Origin: Lujinxingia sediminis
Lineage (GTDB): Bacteria > Myxococcota_A > Bradymonadia > Bradymonadales > Bradymonadaceae
Direction of reading: 5' to 3'
Length of the DNA: 64,000 bases
Assembly (NCBI RefSeq): GCF_004005565.1
Contig: NZ_SADD01000002.1
Span: 372,001 to 436,000, forward strand
In this document: piece after piece, positions 1-7,614 of the stretch
How the letters are laid out: every line of letters starts with the position of its first letter
Numbering within the stretch: position 1 is the stretch's first letter
Notes under the pieces: model-generated
What the model was told of the DNA's origin: nothing
Databases searched by the model: none
Seen by the model: only the letters and a program-made list of their open reading frames with translations
Position numbers and translations under genes: made by a program

Positions 1-5
1 TGAGC

Positions 6-1049
6 TCAGCGCTTACGCACCGCCGCGCCGGTCGAGAGCATGATCAGCACATTGGAATCTTCGGGTTCAATGCGCTCGGTATGGCTCTGCTCCAGGTACA
101 CAAACGCGCTGGTGCGCTCCTCGGGCAGATACTCCGTCAACTCGGCCGGAATCACGTAGCGCCCGTTGTCGGCGACCTCACACACGATCGTCACATGCGA
201 GCCATCCGCACCGCGGGCGTCCACATCCAGACGCACCTCGGAAGCATCGGCGTTAGGCGTCCAGCTCAGCTCCATCGCTTCGCCCGGAGCGATGGGGTCG
301 TGCGAAAAATCGGCGGGCGCGATCGTCTGAATGGTGCGGTTGAACGCCGGAAACTCCGCCTCGACCTCCCCCTCGGTGCCCGCGGAGATCACGCGCAGCT
401 CCGCCTCTCGATCAAACAAAAACTGCCCCACCATCCCCGAGGGCGGCTGATAGCACGAGCCGAATTCGCTCGGCGTATACGCCGCCGGGTTGACCGGATT
501 GAGCCCGACCAATGTGACCGGACCGGCATCATATGCCGTGATCTCCGGCGGCTCGCTGAGCCCCTCGCCATACACACGGCAGCGCTCCCCCTGGGCCAGC
601 GCCACGCGCGGGAGGCTCCCGCTCGTCTCACTCGCGCTGGCGCACACCAGCACTCCCCGCTGCTCCGAGGCCAGCTCCCCATCCCGGTAGGACTGCAAGT
701 CCTGGGTGTAGACCAGCAGCGTCGGCACCACTTCGCACTCCCCGCTGGTCTTGTTGGCCCGCTGCCCCGAGGGACAATCATCGGGCACCACCACATCGCC
801 GGCGTCATCCTCCACATCGGCGTCGGGACCGATGTCGTTTTCCACATCGGCATCATCACCGACGTCCGAAATCACATCGCTGTCTTCCCCTCCGTCATCC
901 TCCACATCGCCGGCGTCCCCGCCCGCGTCCGAGACATCCCCCACATCCTCCCCGCTTACGTCGTCCTGCCCCACATCCTCGCCACCACAGCCGGCCACCA
1001 TCACCGCGCCGCTGAGTACCGCGGCCATCCACCACATCTTTTCTCGCAT
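6..1049 (-). CDS. Secreted lipoprotein with Asp-rich linker, unknown function
   Basis: 347-residue protein with an N-terminal signal sequence ending in a VAGC lipobox (Cys at about residue 21), so it is probably exported and lipid-anchored. Residues about 24-90 are a low-complexity stretch of Asp, Gly and Val (DVGDDADV-type), a linker style repeated in other lipoproteins of this window. A short Cys-containing segment (DDCPSGQRANKTSGECE) follows, then a globular C-terminal half with no domain I recognise. The ATG is preceded by GGAG at suitable spacing. The stop lies almost at the window edge, so its downstream neighbour is not visible. The lipoprotein call is firm; the function is unknown. 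Confidence 0.8.
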   Translation of the reverse strand: MREKMWWMAAVLSGAVMVAGCGGEDVGQDDVSGEDVGDVSDAGGDAGDVEDDGGEDSDVISDVGDDADVENDIGPDADVEDDAGDVVVPDDCPSGQRANKTSGECEVVPTLLVYTQDLQSYRDGELASEQRGVLVCASASETSGSLPRVALAQGERCRVYGEGLSEPPEITAYDAGPVTLVGLNPVNPAAYTPSEFGSCYQPPSGMVGQFLFDREAELRVISAGTEGEVEAEFPAFNRTIQTIAPADFSHDPIAPGEAMELSWTPNADASEVRLDVDARGADGSHVTIVCEVADNGRYVIPAELTEYLPEERTSAFVYLEQSHTERIEPEDSNVLIMLSTGAAVRKR

Positions 1050-1206
1050 GCTCTACTCCGCGCTTTCCTCAAAAGTTGGTCGCCCCCCACGTCGAGGCCC
1101 AGCTTGCTACGCCCCGGTGAAATGTCAAGCACGCTCACCCCACCCTCAAATCCCCAAAAAGCACGACGCCTCAACAACTTAGACTCATAACCCAACCTAC
1201 TCCTCG

Positions 1207-1660
1207 GCATCCTTCGGTCACACGGCATACGACCTTCGGTCACCTTCAATCACGGCCCTCGGTCACCTCAAAACCGCATAAACACTCGACCGCCGACGAC
1301 CCTCGGTCACCTCCAGACATGACCCTGGGTCGCCTCCAAGCCGCATATTTACTGCTCCAACCATGACCCTGGGTCATCTCCAGCAACGACCCTCGGTCAC
1401 CTCAAAACACGACCCTCGGTCACCTCAAAACACGACCCTCGGTCACCTCCAATCATGACCCTTGGTCACCTCCATAAACGACCCTCGGTCACCTCAAAAC
1501 ATGACCCACGGTCACCCCCATAAACGACCCTCGGTCACCTCAAAACCGCATATTTACTGATCCAACCATGACCCTCAGTCACCTCCAGCAACGACCCTCG
1601 GTCACCTCCAAGCCGTATAAACACTCGACCGCCGACGACCCTCGGTCACCTCCCATCTCC
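1207..1660. repeat. Array of GACCCTCGGTCACCT palindromic repeats
   Basis: About 20 imperfect copies of a unit built on GACC-N3-GGTC followed by ACCTC, spaced roughly 20-45 bases. Some copies carry a second shared segment, CCGCATAAACACTCGACC. The core is an inverted repeat with a 3-base loop. There is no gene from 1050 to 1781; the remainder of that gap shows nothing else I can name. Antisense frames through the array stay open because of the repeat, not because they code. Confidence 0.85.
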
Positions 1661-1781
1661 CTCCTTGAACAAAAAGATCTAGACCCTTCGTCGATCCCGC
1701 CGCACCTTCTTCGACAAGCTATTAACCCACTCGCCCGGCCCCACTCGGGCCATCTTCTACACCCCAACGAAGGAGCACATC

Positions 1782-2216
1782 ATGCGCGTGATGGTCATCG
1801 TCAAAGCTACTCCCAACTCCGAAGCCGGTACCATGCCCACCGAAGAGCAACTCACGGCGATGGGCAATTACAACCAGCAGCTCGTGGACGCCGGCGTGAT
1901 GGTCGCCGGCGAGGGCCTGCACCCGAGCCGCAGGGGGGCGCGCGTGCGACTTACCGAGAGCGGCACCTCCGTCACCGACGGCCCTTTCGCCGAAACCAAA
2001 GACCTCATCGCCGGCTTCTGGATCTGGCAGGTCGACTCCATGGAAGACGCCATTGCCTGGGCTCGCCGCTGCCCCTCCCCCATGCCTGGCGAGGAGGCGG
2101 AGCTGGAGCTTCGCCCCATCTTTGAAGACGAAGATTTTGGCGAGGAGTTCACCCCGGAACTGCGCGAACAGGAGGCGCGTATGCGAGAAAAACTCCAGCA
2201 GAATCCGCCCTCCTGA
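1782..2216 (+). CDS. YCII-family protein
   Basis: 144-residue protein starting MRVMVIVKATPNSEAG and containing the YCII (DGPF) family hallmark TDGPFAETKDLIAGFWI at about residues 66-82. Members are small ferredoxin-fold proteins, often fused to or encoded near ECF sigma factors, with poorly defined catalytic roles. No sigma factor is seen here. The ATG at 1782 has an excellent AAGGAG ribosome-binding site 6 bases upstream. The C-terminal about 25 residues are charged and probably helical. The gene stands alone, flanked on both sides by arrays of the same palindromic repeat. Confidence 0.85.
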   Translation: MRVMVIVKATPNSEAGTMPTEEQLTAMGNYNQQLVDAGVMVAGEGLHPSRRGARVRLTESGTSVTDGPFAETKDLIAGFWIWQVDSMEDAIAWARRCPSPMPGEEAELELRPIFEDEDFGEEFTPELREQEARMREKLQQNPPS

Positions 2217-2282
2217 ACCGACGTGCGACCCCCTGTCGCATTGACCGTGGGTCGCCTCACACCCGCACTACACCTTGTGATC

Positions 2283-2705
2283 AGGCGACCCTGGGTCACC
2301 TCCAATCATGACCCAGGGTCATCTCAAAACACGACCCTCGGTCACCTCCAATCATGACCCTGGGTCACCTCCAATCACGACCCTCGGTCACCTCCAAACA
2401 CGACCCTCGGTCATCTCCCAACCGCATAAACACTCGACCGCCGACGACCCTCGGTCACCTCCAAACACGACCCTCGGTCACCTCCCAACCGCATAAACAC
2501 TCGACCGCCGACGACCCTCGGTCACCTCCAAACACGACCCTCGGTCACCTCCAATCATGACCCTCGGTCACCTCCAATCATGACCCTCGGTCACCTCAAA
2601 ACATGACCCTCGGTCACCCCCAAACCGCATAAACACTCGACCGCCGACAACCCTCGGTCACCTCCCAACCGCATAAACACTCGACCGCCGGCAAACCTCG
2701 GTCAT
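2283..2705. repeat. Second array of GACCCTCGGTCACCT palindromic repeats
   Basis: Same unit and same accessory CCGCATAAACACTCGACC segment as the array at 1207-1660, again about 20 copies. The two arrays bracket the YCII gene. Nothing else is recognisable between 2217 and 2833. Confidence 0.85.
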
Positions 2706-2833
2706 CTCCCTCCCCCGAAACCACAAGCCCGGCTGGCATCGCACCCACCTCCGTGCCAATCTTCACTCCCCACAGATCCCGCAACTTCCCCGCGCCAACC
2801 TGTGCCCCCACAGAACTCGCCACCGAGCCCACG

Positions 2834-3526
2834 ATGCCCCACCTCCCTCAACCTCTACGCCAGACCGCCCTCCTCCTGCCCCTCATCGCCACCCTGACCC
2901 TGCTCAGCACCCCGGAGGCTGTCGCCCAGCCCACCTCCAACTCCCGCTGTCAGACCGTCGCCGCGATGCCCGCCCCCGGCGAGTTGTCGTCGCTGGTCGA
3001 GCGCCTCGACGCTGGCCACCCCACCCGAGAGTCCATGCAAACCCTGGAAGCGTGGCGCACCGGGGCCCTGGCCTCGTGCGAAGCCACTGGCGAGTTGCAA
3101 GACAACACGGACTTCAACGCCATGCGCCACCGCGCCGATTTTCTGCGCGAAGCCAGCGCCGCGCTGCCTCGCCAGGAAGACTACCACCGGCGCCGCCACG
3201 AGCTTCTCGACCAGGCCCTGGCCACGGGCGAACTCACCGAGGCCACCCTTGCCGGCCTTCGCACCGAGCTCGACTCCTGCTTCGACCCCACCTTTGCGAA
3301 CCTTCCGGCCGGCGAAGGCGGCGCGGCCCAATTTCATGCCTGGAACACCCCCATCGAGCGCTGCTTCAGCGCCTTTGACATCGCGCTGCGCGACCACCTC
3401 AACGCCCGACCCTCCTCCGGCGCTCTTTTCTGGCTGCTGCTGACCGCCACACTCGCCCTCTCCACCGCCGGCGTGGGCATCGCTTACGCCAAACACCGCA
3501 AAAACGAGCGCCAGGCCCAGCTCTAA
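2834..3526 (+). CDS. Exported protein with C-terminal membrane anchor, unknown function
   Basis: About 230 residues. Starting at the ATG at 2834 gives a classical signal peptide (LLLPLIATLTLLSTPEAVAQ). The frame is open upstream to 2753, but those residues look like translated intergenic DNA. The middle is helical and polar and carries several Cys. A hydrophobic segment near the C-terminus (LFWLLLTATLALSTAGVGIA) followed by KHRKNER predicts a membrane anchor with a short cytoplasmic tail. I do not recognise the family. The ribosome-binding site is weak, so the start is inferred from the signal peptide. Confidence 0.6.
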   Translation: MPHLPQPLRQTALLLPLIATLTLLSTPEAVAQPTSNSRCQTVAAMPAPGELSSLVERLDAGHPTRESMQTLEAWRTGALASCEATGELQDNTDFNAMRHRADFLREASAALPRQEDYHRRRHELLDQALATGELTEATLAGLRTELDSCFDPTFANLPAGEGGAAQFHAWNTPIERCFSAFDIALRDHLNARPSSGALFWLLLTATLALSTAGVGIAYAKHRKNERQAQL

Positions 3527-3608
3527 CCCGAGCAATCGCATCCGAATCTGAACATCCGTTCAACATTTGTGATGAAAAACATGCCCTGAAGCACTGCTTT
3601 TTCGATGC

Positions 3609-3846
3609 GATGAAGCGCCCGAAGGCTCGCGAGCCTTTCGCGCCCTCATGGATGAAGAGAATCAAGGCTCGCGAGCCCTCCTCTCGCTCCTCCGATCCCG
3701 AAAAAAGGGCTCGCGAGCCTTTCGCGCCCTCATGGATGAAGAAAATCAAGGCTCGCGAGCCCTCCTCTCGCTCCTCCGATCCCAAAAAAAGGGCTCGCGA
3801 GCTCTCCTCTCGATCCTCCGATCCCGAAAAAAGGGCTCGCGAGCCT
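3609..3846. repeat. Repeats of the perfect palindrome GGCTCGCGAGCC
   Basis: Six copies or close variants of the 12-bp palindrome GGCTCGCGAGCC, separated by two alternating spacers (TTTCGCGCCCTCATGGATGA-type, and CTCCTCTCGCTCCTCCGATC-type followed by an A-run). It lies between the exported protein and the hydrolase-like lipoprotein. The stretch 3527-4153 contains no convincing gene; 3850-4090 shows nothing else I can name. Confidence 0.8.
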
Positions 3847-4153
3847 TCAACGCAACGTCCATCGTCAACGCCCGGAGCACCTGCACCTGCACCATCACCA
3901 GCTTGAGACCGAAACCGAGCACCTGCTCCATCACGAGCACCTGCCTGACCCCGATCGACGCCCGAACCTCGGAGCACGAGCCTCGCTGCGACCTGCCCTT
4001 TCGCGCCGAGGGTTTTCGCGGCATCATTCATCGCGAAGCCATCCAAGCTCGGCCCCGCACCCTGGCCGTCCGCCCGAAGTTCGCCGACGCAGCGCCTTAG
4101 CCTCTGGCGCGCACGTCGGCCTTATTTGAAAAACGCCGCTGATGAGGACTCCC

Positions 4154-6184
4154 ATGCACCGCACCCACCTGCTCTGGCCCCTGGCGCTTAGCGCACTTCT
4201 TACGGCCTGCTCCGAGCCCGCCGACACCGAGACTCCCGACGCGGGTCTTCCAGACAGCTCCGAAGACGCTGGCTCCGACGCCGATACCGACACAGGGCCA
4301 CTCCCCACCGCGCGCACCACCGACTGCGACGCGCTGATGCCCTCGTACTGCACGCTGCCCTGGCCCTCCAGCCTCTACCTTCAGGAGGACGAGAGCCGCC
4401 CCACCGGCTACACGCTGGACTTTGGCGCAGAGAGCCTCCCCAAAAGCCGCACCGGCCACATTGCCCCCGACGCCTACCGCCGCCTCGACGGCTACGGCCT
4501 GGGCACCCCCATCACCGTGCTCTTCCCCGACATCGACACCTCCCGGATGCCCGCCGAAGACTCCATTGAGCGCTCCCTCGAAGACGACGAGCGCCAGATC
4601 CTGCTTCTGCGCGTCACCGAGGAAGGCGTCGAACATGTGCCCTTCTGGGCTGAACTCGACTCCAAAGCCCCCTCTTCCGAGACACAGGTCCTCTACATCC
4701 GCCCGGCGGTGATCCTGGAGCTCAACAGCCACTACATCGTGGCCCTGCGCAACCTGCAGAACACCGAGGGGCAGCCCTTTGAGCCCTCCGATGCCTTTGA
4801 GGCTTACCGCACTGGCGAGGCCGCAGAGGATCCGGAGCTGGCCTGGCGCCAGCCCCGCTTCGATCGCCTCTTCGACATCCTCGAAGACGAAGGCGTCTCG
4901 CGCGACGAACTCACCCTGGCCTGGGATTTCCACACCGGAAGCTCCGAGAGCCTCCACGGCGATGTGCGCGCCATGGTCGACGATGCGCTCAGCGCCATCG
5001 ACCAGACCCCGGTGGAATTCACCATCGATATTCTCACCGAAAACACCCCCGAGGAGCACCCGCACATCGCGCTGGACATCCTGGGCACCTACACCGTGCC
5101 CTCCTTTGTCACCCGCTCGGAGCGTGCTCCGGCCAAAGGCTTTCTGCTCAACCGCACCGACGAGGGCACCATCCTCCAGGACGGCACGCTGGAGGCCACC
5201 TTCTGGCTGCGCATTCCCCATTCTGCCCTCGACGGCACCCCCCACGGCCTTGTCACCTACGGCCACGGCATGCTCGGCAGCGGCGAAGAGATCACCTACG
5301 GCTCCAACGACACCGCGAAGATCGCCAACGAGAACAACCTGATCTTCTTCGCCACCTCCTTCTCCGGCTTCTCCTCCGACGACATCGCCCTGGCCAGCTC
5401 CGCGCTGCAGCACGCCACCTATTTTGAAGAGCTCGTCGACCGCATGCACCAGGGCATCGTCAACTACGCCGTGCTCACCCGCGCGATGCGCGAAGGACTC
5501 AGCGCGATCGATGAGCTCCAGCCCTTCAACATCGTCGTCAACCCCGATGAGCACTACTACATGGGCATCTCCCAGGGCGGCATCTTCGGGGCCACCTTCC
5601 TGGCGCTGACCCCCGACATTGAGCGCGGCCACCTGGGCGTACCCGGCATCAACTACGCCATGCTCATGGAGCGCTCGGTCAACTTTGGCACCTACTTCGC
5701 CTTTTTGAACCTGGGCTACCCCGACCGCGTCGACCAGGGCCTGACCATCGCCGCCATTCAACTGCTCTGGGACACCATCGACCCCATCAGCTACATGCGC
5801 CACATCCACCACGCCCCCTTCTTCGAAAGCAACAAGCGCGCCCTGCTCGCCCCGGCCAAAGGCGACTACCAGGTCGCCGTGGTCACCAACGAGATCGTCG
5901 CCCGCACCGACATCGGCATCCCCCTGATGGCGAACTACGACGTCGACCGCCAGCCCTACGCCGCCCCCACCACCTCCTACCCCCATGAAGGCTCCGGGGT
6001 GGTCCTCTACGACTTCGGAAACCCCTGGCCCGCCATCGGCCACCAGCCCCCCGAAGACGAATTCGGCGACCCCCACGGCCTTCCCCGCCGCCTCGAAGAG
6101 CACCAGCAGCAGATGATCGAGTTCTTCCGCACCGGCACCATCGTCGACGTCTGCAACAACGCCCCCTGCGTCTTCCCCCGCTGA
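4154..6184 (+). CDS. Lipoprotein with alpha/beta-hydrolase-like domain
   Basis: About 676 residues. The N-terminus MHRTHLLWPLALSALLTAC is a signal peptide with an LTAC lipobox, followed by an Asp-rich linker. The C-terminal half has alpha/beta-hydrolase features: VTYGHGMLGSGEE (oxyanion-like strand-turn) and YYMGISQGGIFGA, a GxSxGG nucleophile elbow, with a possible catalytic His in the DPHGLPR segment. Likely an outer-membrane or periplasmic esterase/lipase-like protein; the substrate is unknown. An in-frame ATG lies at 4142, but the ATG at 4154 has GAGGA 5 bases upstream and gives the better signal peptide. A strong terminator follows. Confidence 0.7.
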   Translation: MHRTHLLWPLALSALLTACSEPADTETPDAGLPDSSEDAGSDADTDTGPLPTARTTDCDALMPSYCTLPWPSSLYLQEDESRPTGYTLDFGAESLPKSRTGHIAPDAYRRLDGYGLGTPITVLFPDIDTSRMPAEDSIERSLEDDERQILLLRVTEEGVEHVPFWAELDSKAPSSETQVLYIRPAVILELNSHYIVALRNLQNTEGQPFEPSDAFEAYRTGEAAEDPELAWRQPRFDRLFDILEDEGVSRDELTLAWDFHTGSSESLHGDVRAMVDDALSAIDQTPVEFTIDILTENTPEEHPHIALDILGTYTVPSFVTRSERAPAKGFLLNRTDEGTILQDGTLEATFWLRIPHSALDGTPHGLVTYGHGMLGSGEEITYGSNDTAKIANENNLIFFATSFSGFSSDDIALASSALQHATYFEELVDRMHQGIVNYAVLTRAMREGLSAIDELQPFNIVVNPDEHYYMGISQGGIFGATFLALTPDIERGHLGVPGINYAMLMERSVNFGTYFAFLNLGYPDRVDQGLTIAAIQLLWDTIDPISYMRHIHHAPFFESNKRALLAPAKGDYQVAVVTNEIVARTDIGIPLMANYDVDRQPYAAPTTSYPHEGSGVVLYDFGNPWPAIGHQPPEDEFGDPHGLPRRLEEHQQQMIEFFRTGTIVDVCNNAPCVFPR

Positions 6185-6215
6185 TCCTTTCAGCCAGCCC
6201 CCCAACACCACCGAA

Positions 6216-6241
6216 GGCCGGAGCTCGCTCCGGCCTTTTTT
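6216..6241 (+). terminator. Rho-independent terminator
   Basis: GGCCGGAG-CTCG-CTCCGGCC hairpin (8-bp perfect stem, 4-base loop) followed by six T. It lies 31 bases after the stop of the hydrolase-like lipoprotein gene. Confidence 0.9.
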
Positions 6242-6245
6242 CATG

Positions 6246-6605
6246 CCCCCCCAACCCCAACACGCGCACCAAAAGCCGCCCTCACGAATTGACCAACATC
6301 GCCCCACAACACGCGCACCAAAAGCCGCCCCCACGAATCGACCAACACCGCGAACCACCGCGCCCCTCAACCACCCAACCACAAATCGCCCAACACCCGC
6401 GAACCACAGCGCCCCTCAACCACCCAACCACAACACGCGCACCAAAAGCCGCCCTCACGAATCGACCAGCATCGCGAACCACCGCGCCCCTCAACCACCC
6501 AACCACAAATCGCCCAACACCCGCGAACCACTGCGCCCCTCAACCACCTAACCACAAATCGCGCACCAAAAGCCGCCCTCACGAATCGACCAGCATCGCG
6601 AACTT
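6246..6605. repeat. Long tandem repeats, CGCGCACCAAAAGCCGCC family
   Basis: Imperfect repeats combining two modules: CGCGCACCAAAAGCCGCC plus CTCACGAATCGACCAACATC, and GCCCCTCAACCACCCAACCA plus CAAATCGCCCAACACC. Four to five copies of the first and several of the second occur in mixed order. Frames in both directions stay open, but the predicted peptides are repeat artefacts. Confidence 0.8.
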
Positions 6606-6613
6606 CAACACCT

Positions 6614-6641
6614 TTGGGAAAGAGCCGCCGGCGCCTACCTT
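6614..6641 (+). promoter_or_regulatory. Candidate sigma-70 promoter for the UspA gene
   Basis: TTGGGA and TACCTT hexamers separated by 16 bases, about 48 bases upstream of the universal stress protein start codon. Prediction by eye only. Confidence 0.4.
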
Positions 6642-6688
6642 CTAAAAGCCTGCACAACCTTATCGAAACACCCGACGCCGAGGCCCCG

Positions 6689-7597
6689 ATGAAGATCCTT
6701 CTGGCCACCGACCTCTCCCTGGAAGCCGAAAGCGCCGCACGCTGGGCCCTTGACCTGCGCGAGCGCATCCTCAGCTCCGAGCGCCCCGCGTCCCTGAGCG
6801 CCCTCTACGTCGCGCCCCCCGAGTATTACGCCATCCACGCCGGGGAGCGACTCTCCGAAAACCCCGATATCAACGCCCGTCAGACCCATCAGCTCCGCGA
6901 CTGGTTGCGCACCTTAGACCCCCACACCGACGACATCGACATCCTCCTCGAAGAGGGCAAACCCGCCGCCGTCATCACCGACTACTGCACCAAACACCAC
7001 GTCGACTGGCTCGTGCTCGGGACCAACGGAGCCGGCAGCATCAGCCGCGCCCTGCTCGGCTCCACTGCCATGAAGCTCGCCCACCGCGCCCCCTGCAAGA
7101 CCGTGCTGGTGCAACCCGAACACGACACCCTGAGCGCGACGCCCCGGCTGAGCGTTGCCGTTGACTTTCTTCCCGGCTCCCAGGCCGCCCTCTTCAGCGG
7201 AGCACACCTGGCGCATCTGACCGGCGCGCAGCTCGATCTGGTGCATATTCTCCACGACACTCCCACCCCCACGCTCAACACAGGCCTGGTCAACTACCTC
7301 TCCCCTCAAGACATCGCGCAGCTCACCGAGCGCACCCGCGAAGGCCTGATTGAGCTCGGCGTCCAGGTCAAAACGCTCTACCCCGAGCTGACCTTCGCCT
7401 CCCACGTCTACACCGGCCCCACCGTCGCCACCCTCACCCACCACTGCGAGACGCAGCCCGTCGATCTTCTGATCCTGGGTAAAAAGAGCCGCTCCGCCCT
7501 TAAGGACCGCGCCCTGGGCTCGATCGCCAGCGCCATGGCTCGAAAACACCCCACCTCCTTGATGCTCGTGCCTCCTGAGGAACACCTCGACACCTGA
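6689..7597 (+). CDS. Tandem-domain universal stress protein (UspA family)
   Basis: 302 residues comprising two Usp domains. Domain 1 (about 1-150) begins MKILLATDLSLEAES and ends with GTNGAGSISRALLGST, which matches the nucleotide-binding pattern G-2x-G-9x-G-(S/T). Domain 2 (about 155-300) has the variant GKKSRSALKDRALGS, in which the second Gly is Ser. Such proteins bind ATP or act in stress signalling in the cytoplasm. The open frame extends upstream to 6614, but the conserved Usp start MKIL is at 6689. It is convergent with the sensor kinase gene, with 17 bases between them. Confidence 0.88.
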   Translation: MKILLATDLSLEAESAARWALDLRERILSSERPASLSALYVAPPEYYAIHAGERLSENPDINARQTHQLRDWLRTLDPHTDDIDILLEEGKPAAVITDYCTKHHVDWLVLGTNGAGSISRALLGSTAMKLAHRAPCKTVLVQPEHDTLSATPRLSVAVDFLPGSQAALFSGAHLAHLTGAQLDLVHILHDTPTPTLNTGLVNYLSPQDIAQLTERTREGLIELGVQVKTLYPELTFASHVYTGPTVATLTHHCETQPVDLLILGKKSRSALKDRALGSIASAMARKHPTSLMLVPPEEHLDT

Positions 7598-7614
7598 GCG
7601 CGAAGCCCGCTCGG

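Noticed and set aside
3610-3906. Possible repeat protein (KAREPSSRSSDPEKRAREP type)
   Set aside because: Made entirely of palindromic GGCTCGCGAGCC repeats; no ribosome-binding site and no non-repeat domain.
4097-6382. 761-codon open frame on the minus strand opposite the hydrolase-like lipoprotein
   Set aside because: Gly/Val/Asp-biased antisense shadow; it also runs through a terminator and a repeat array.
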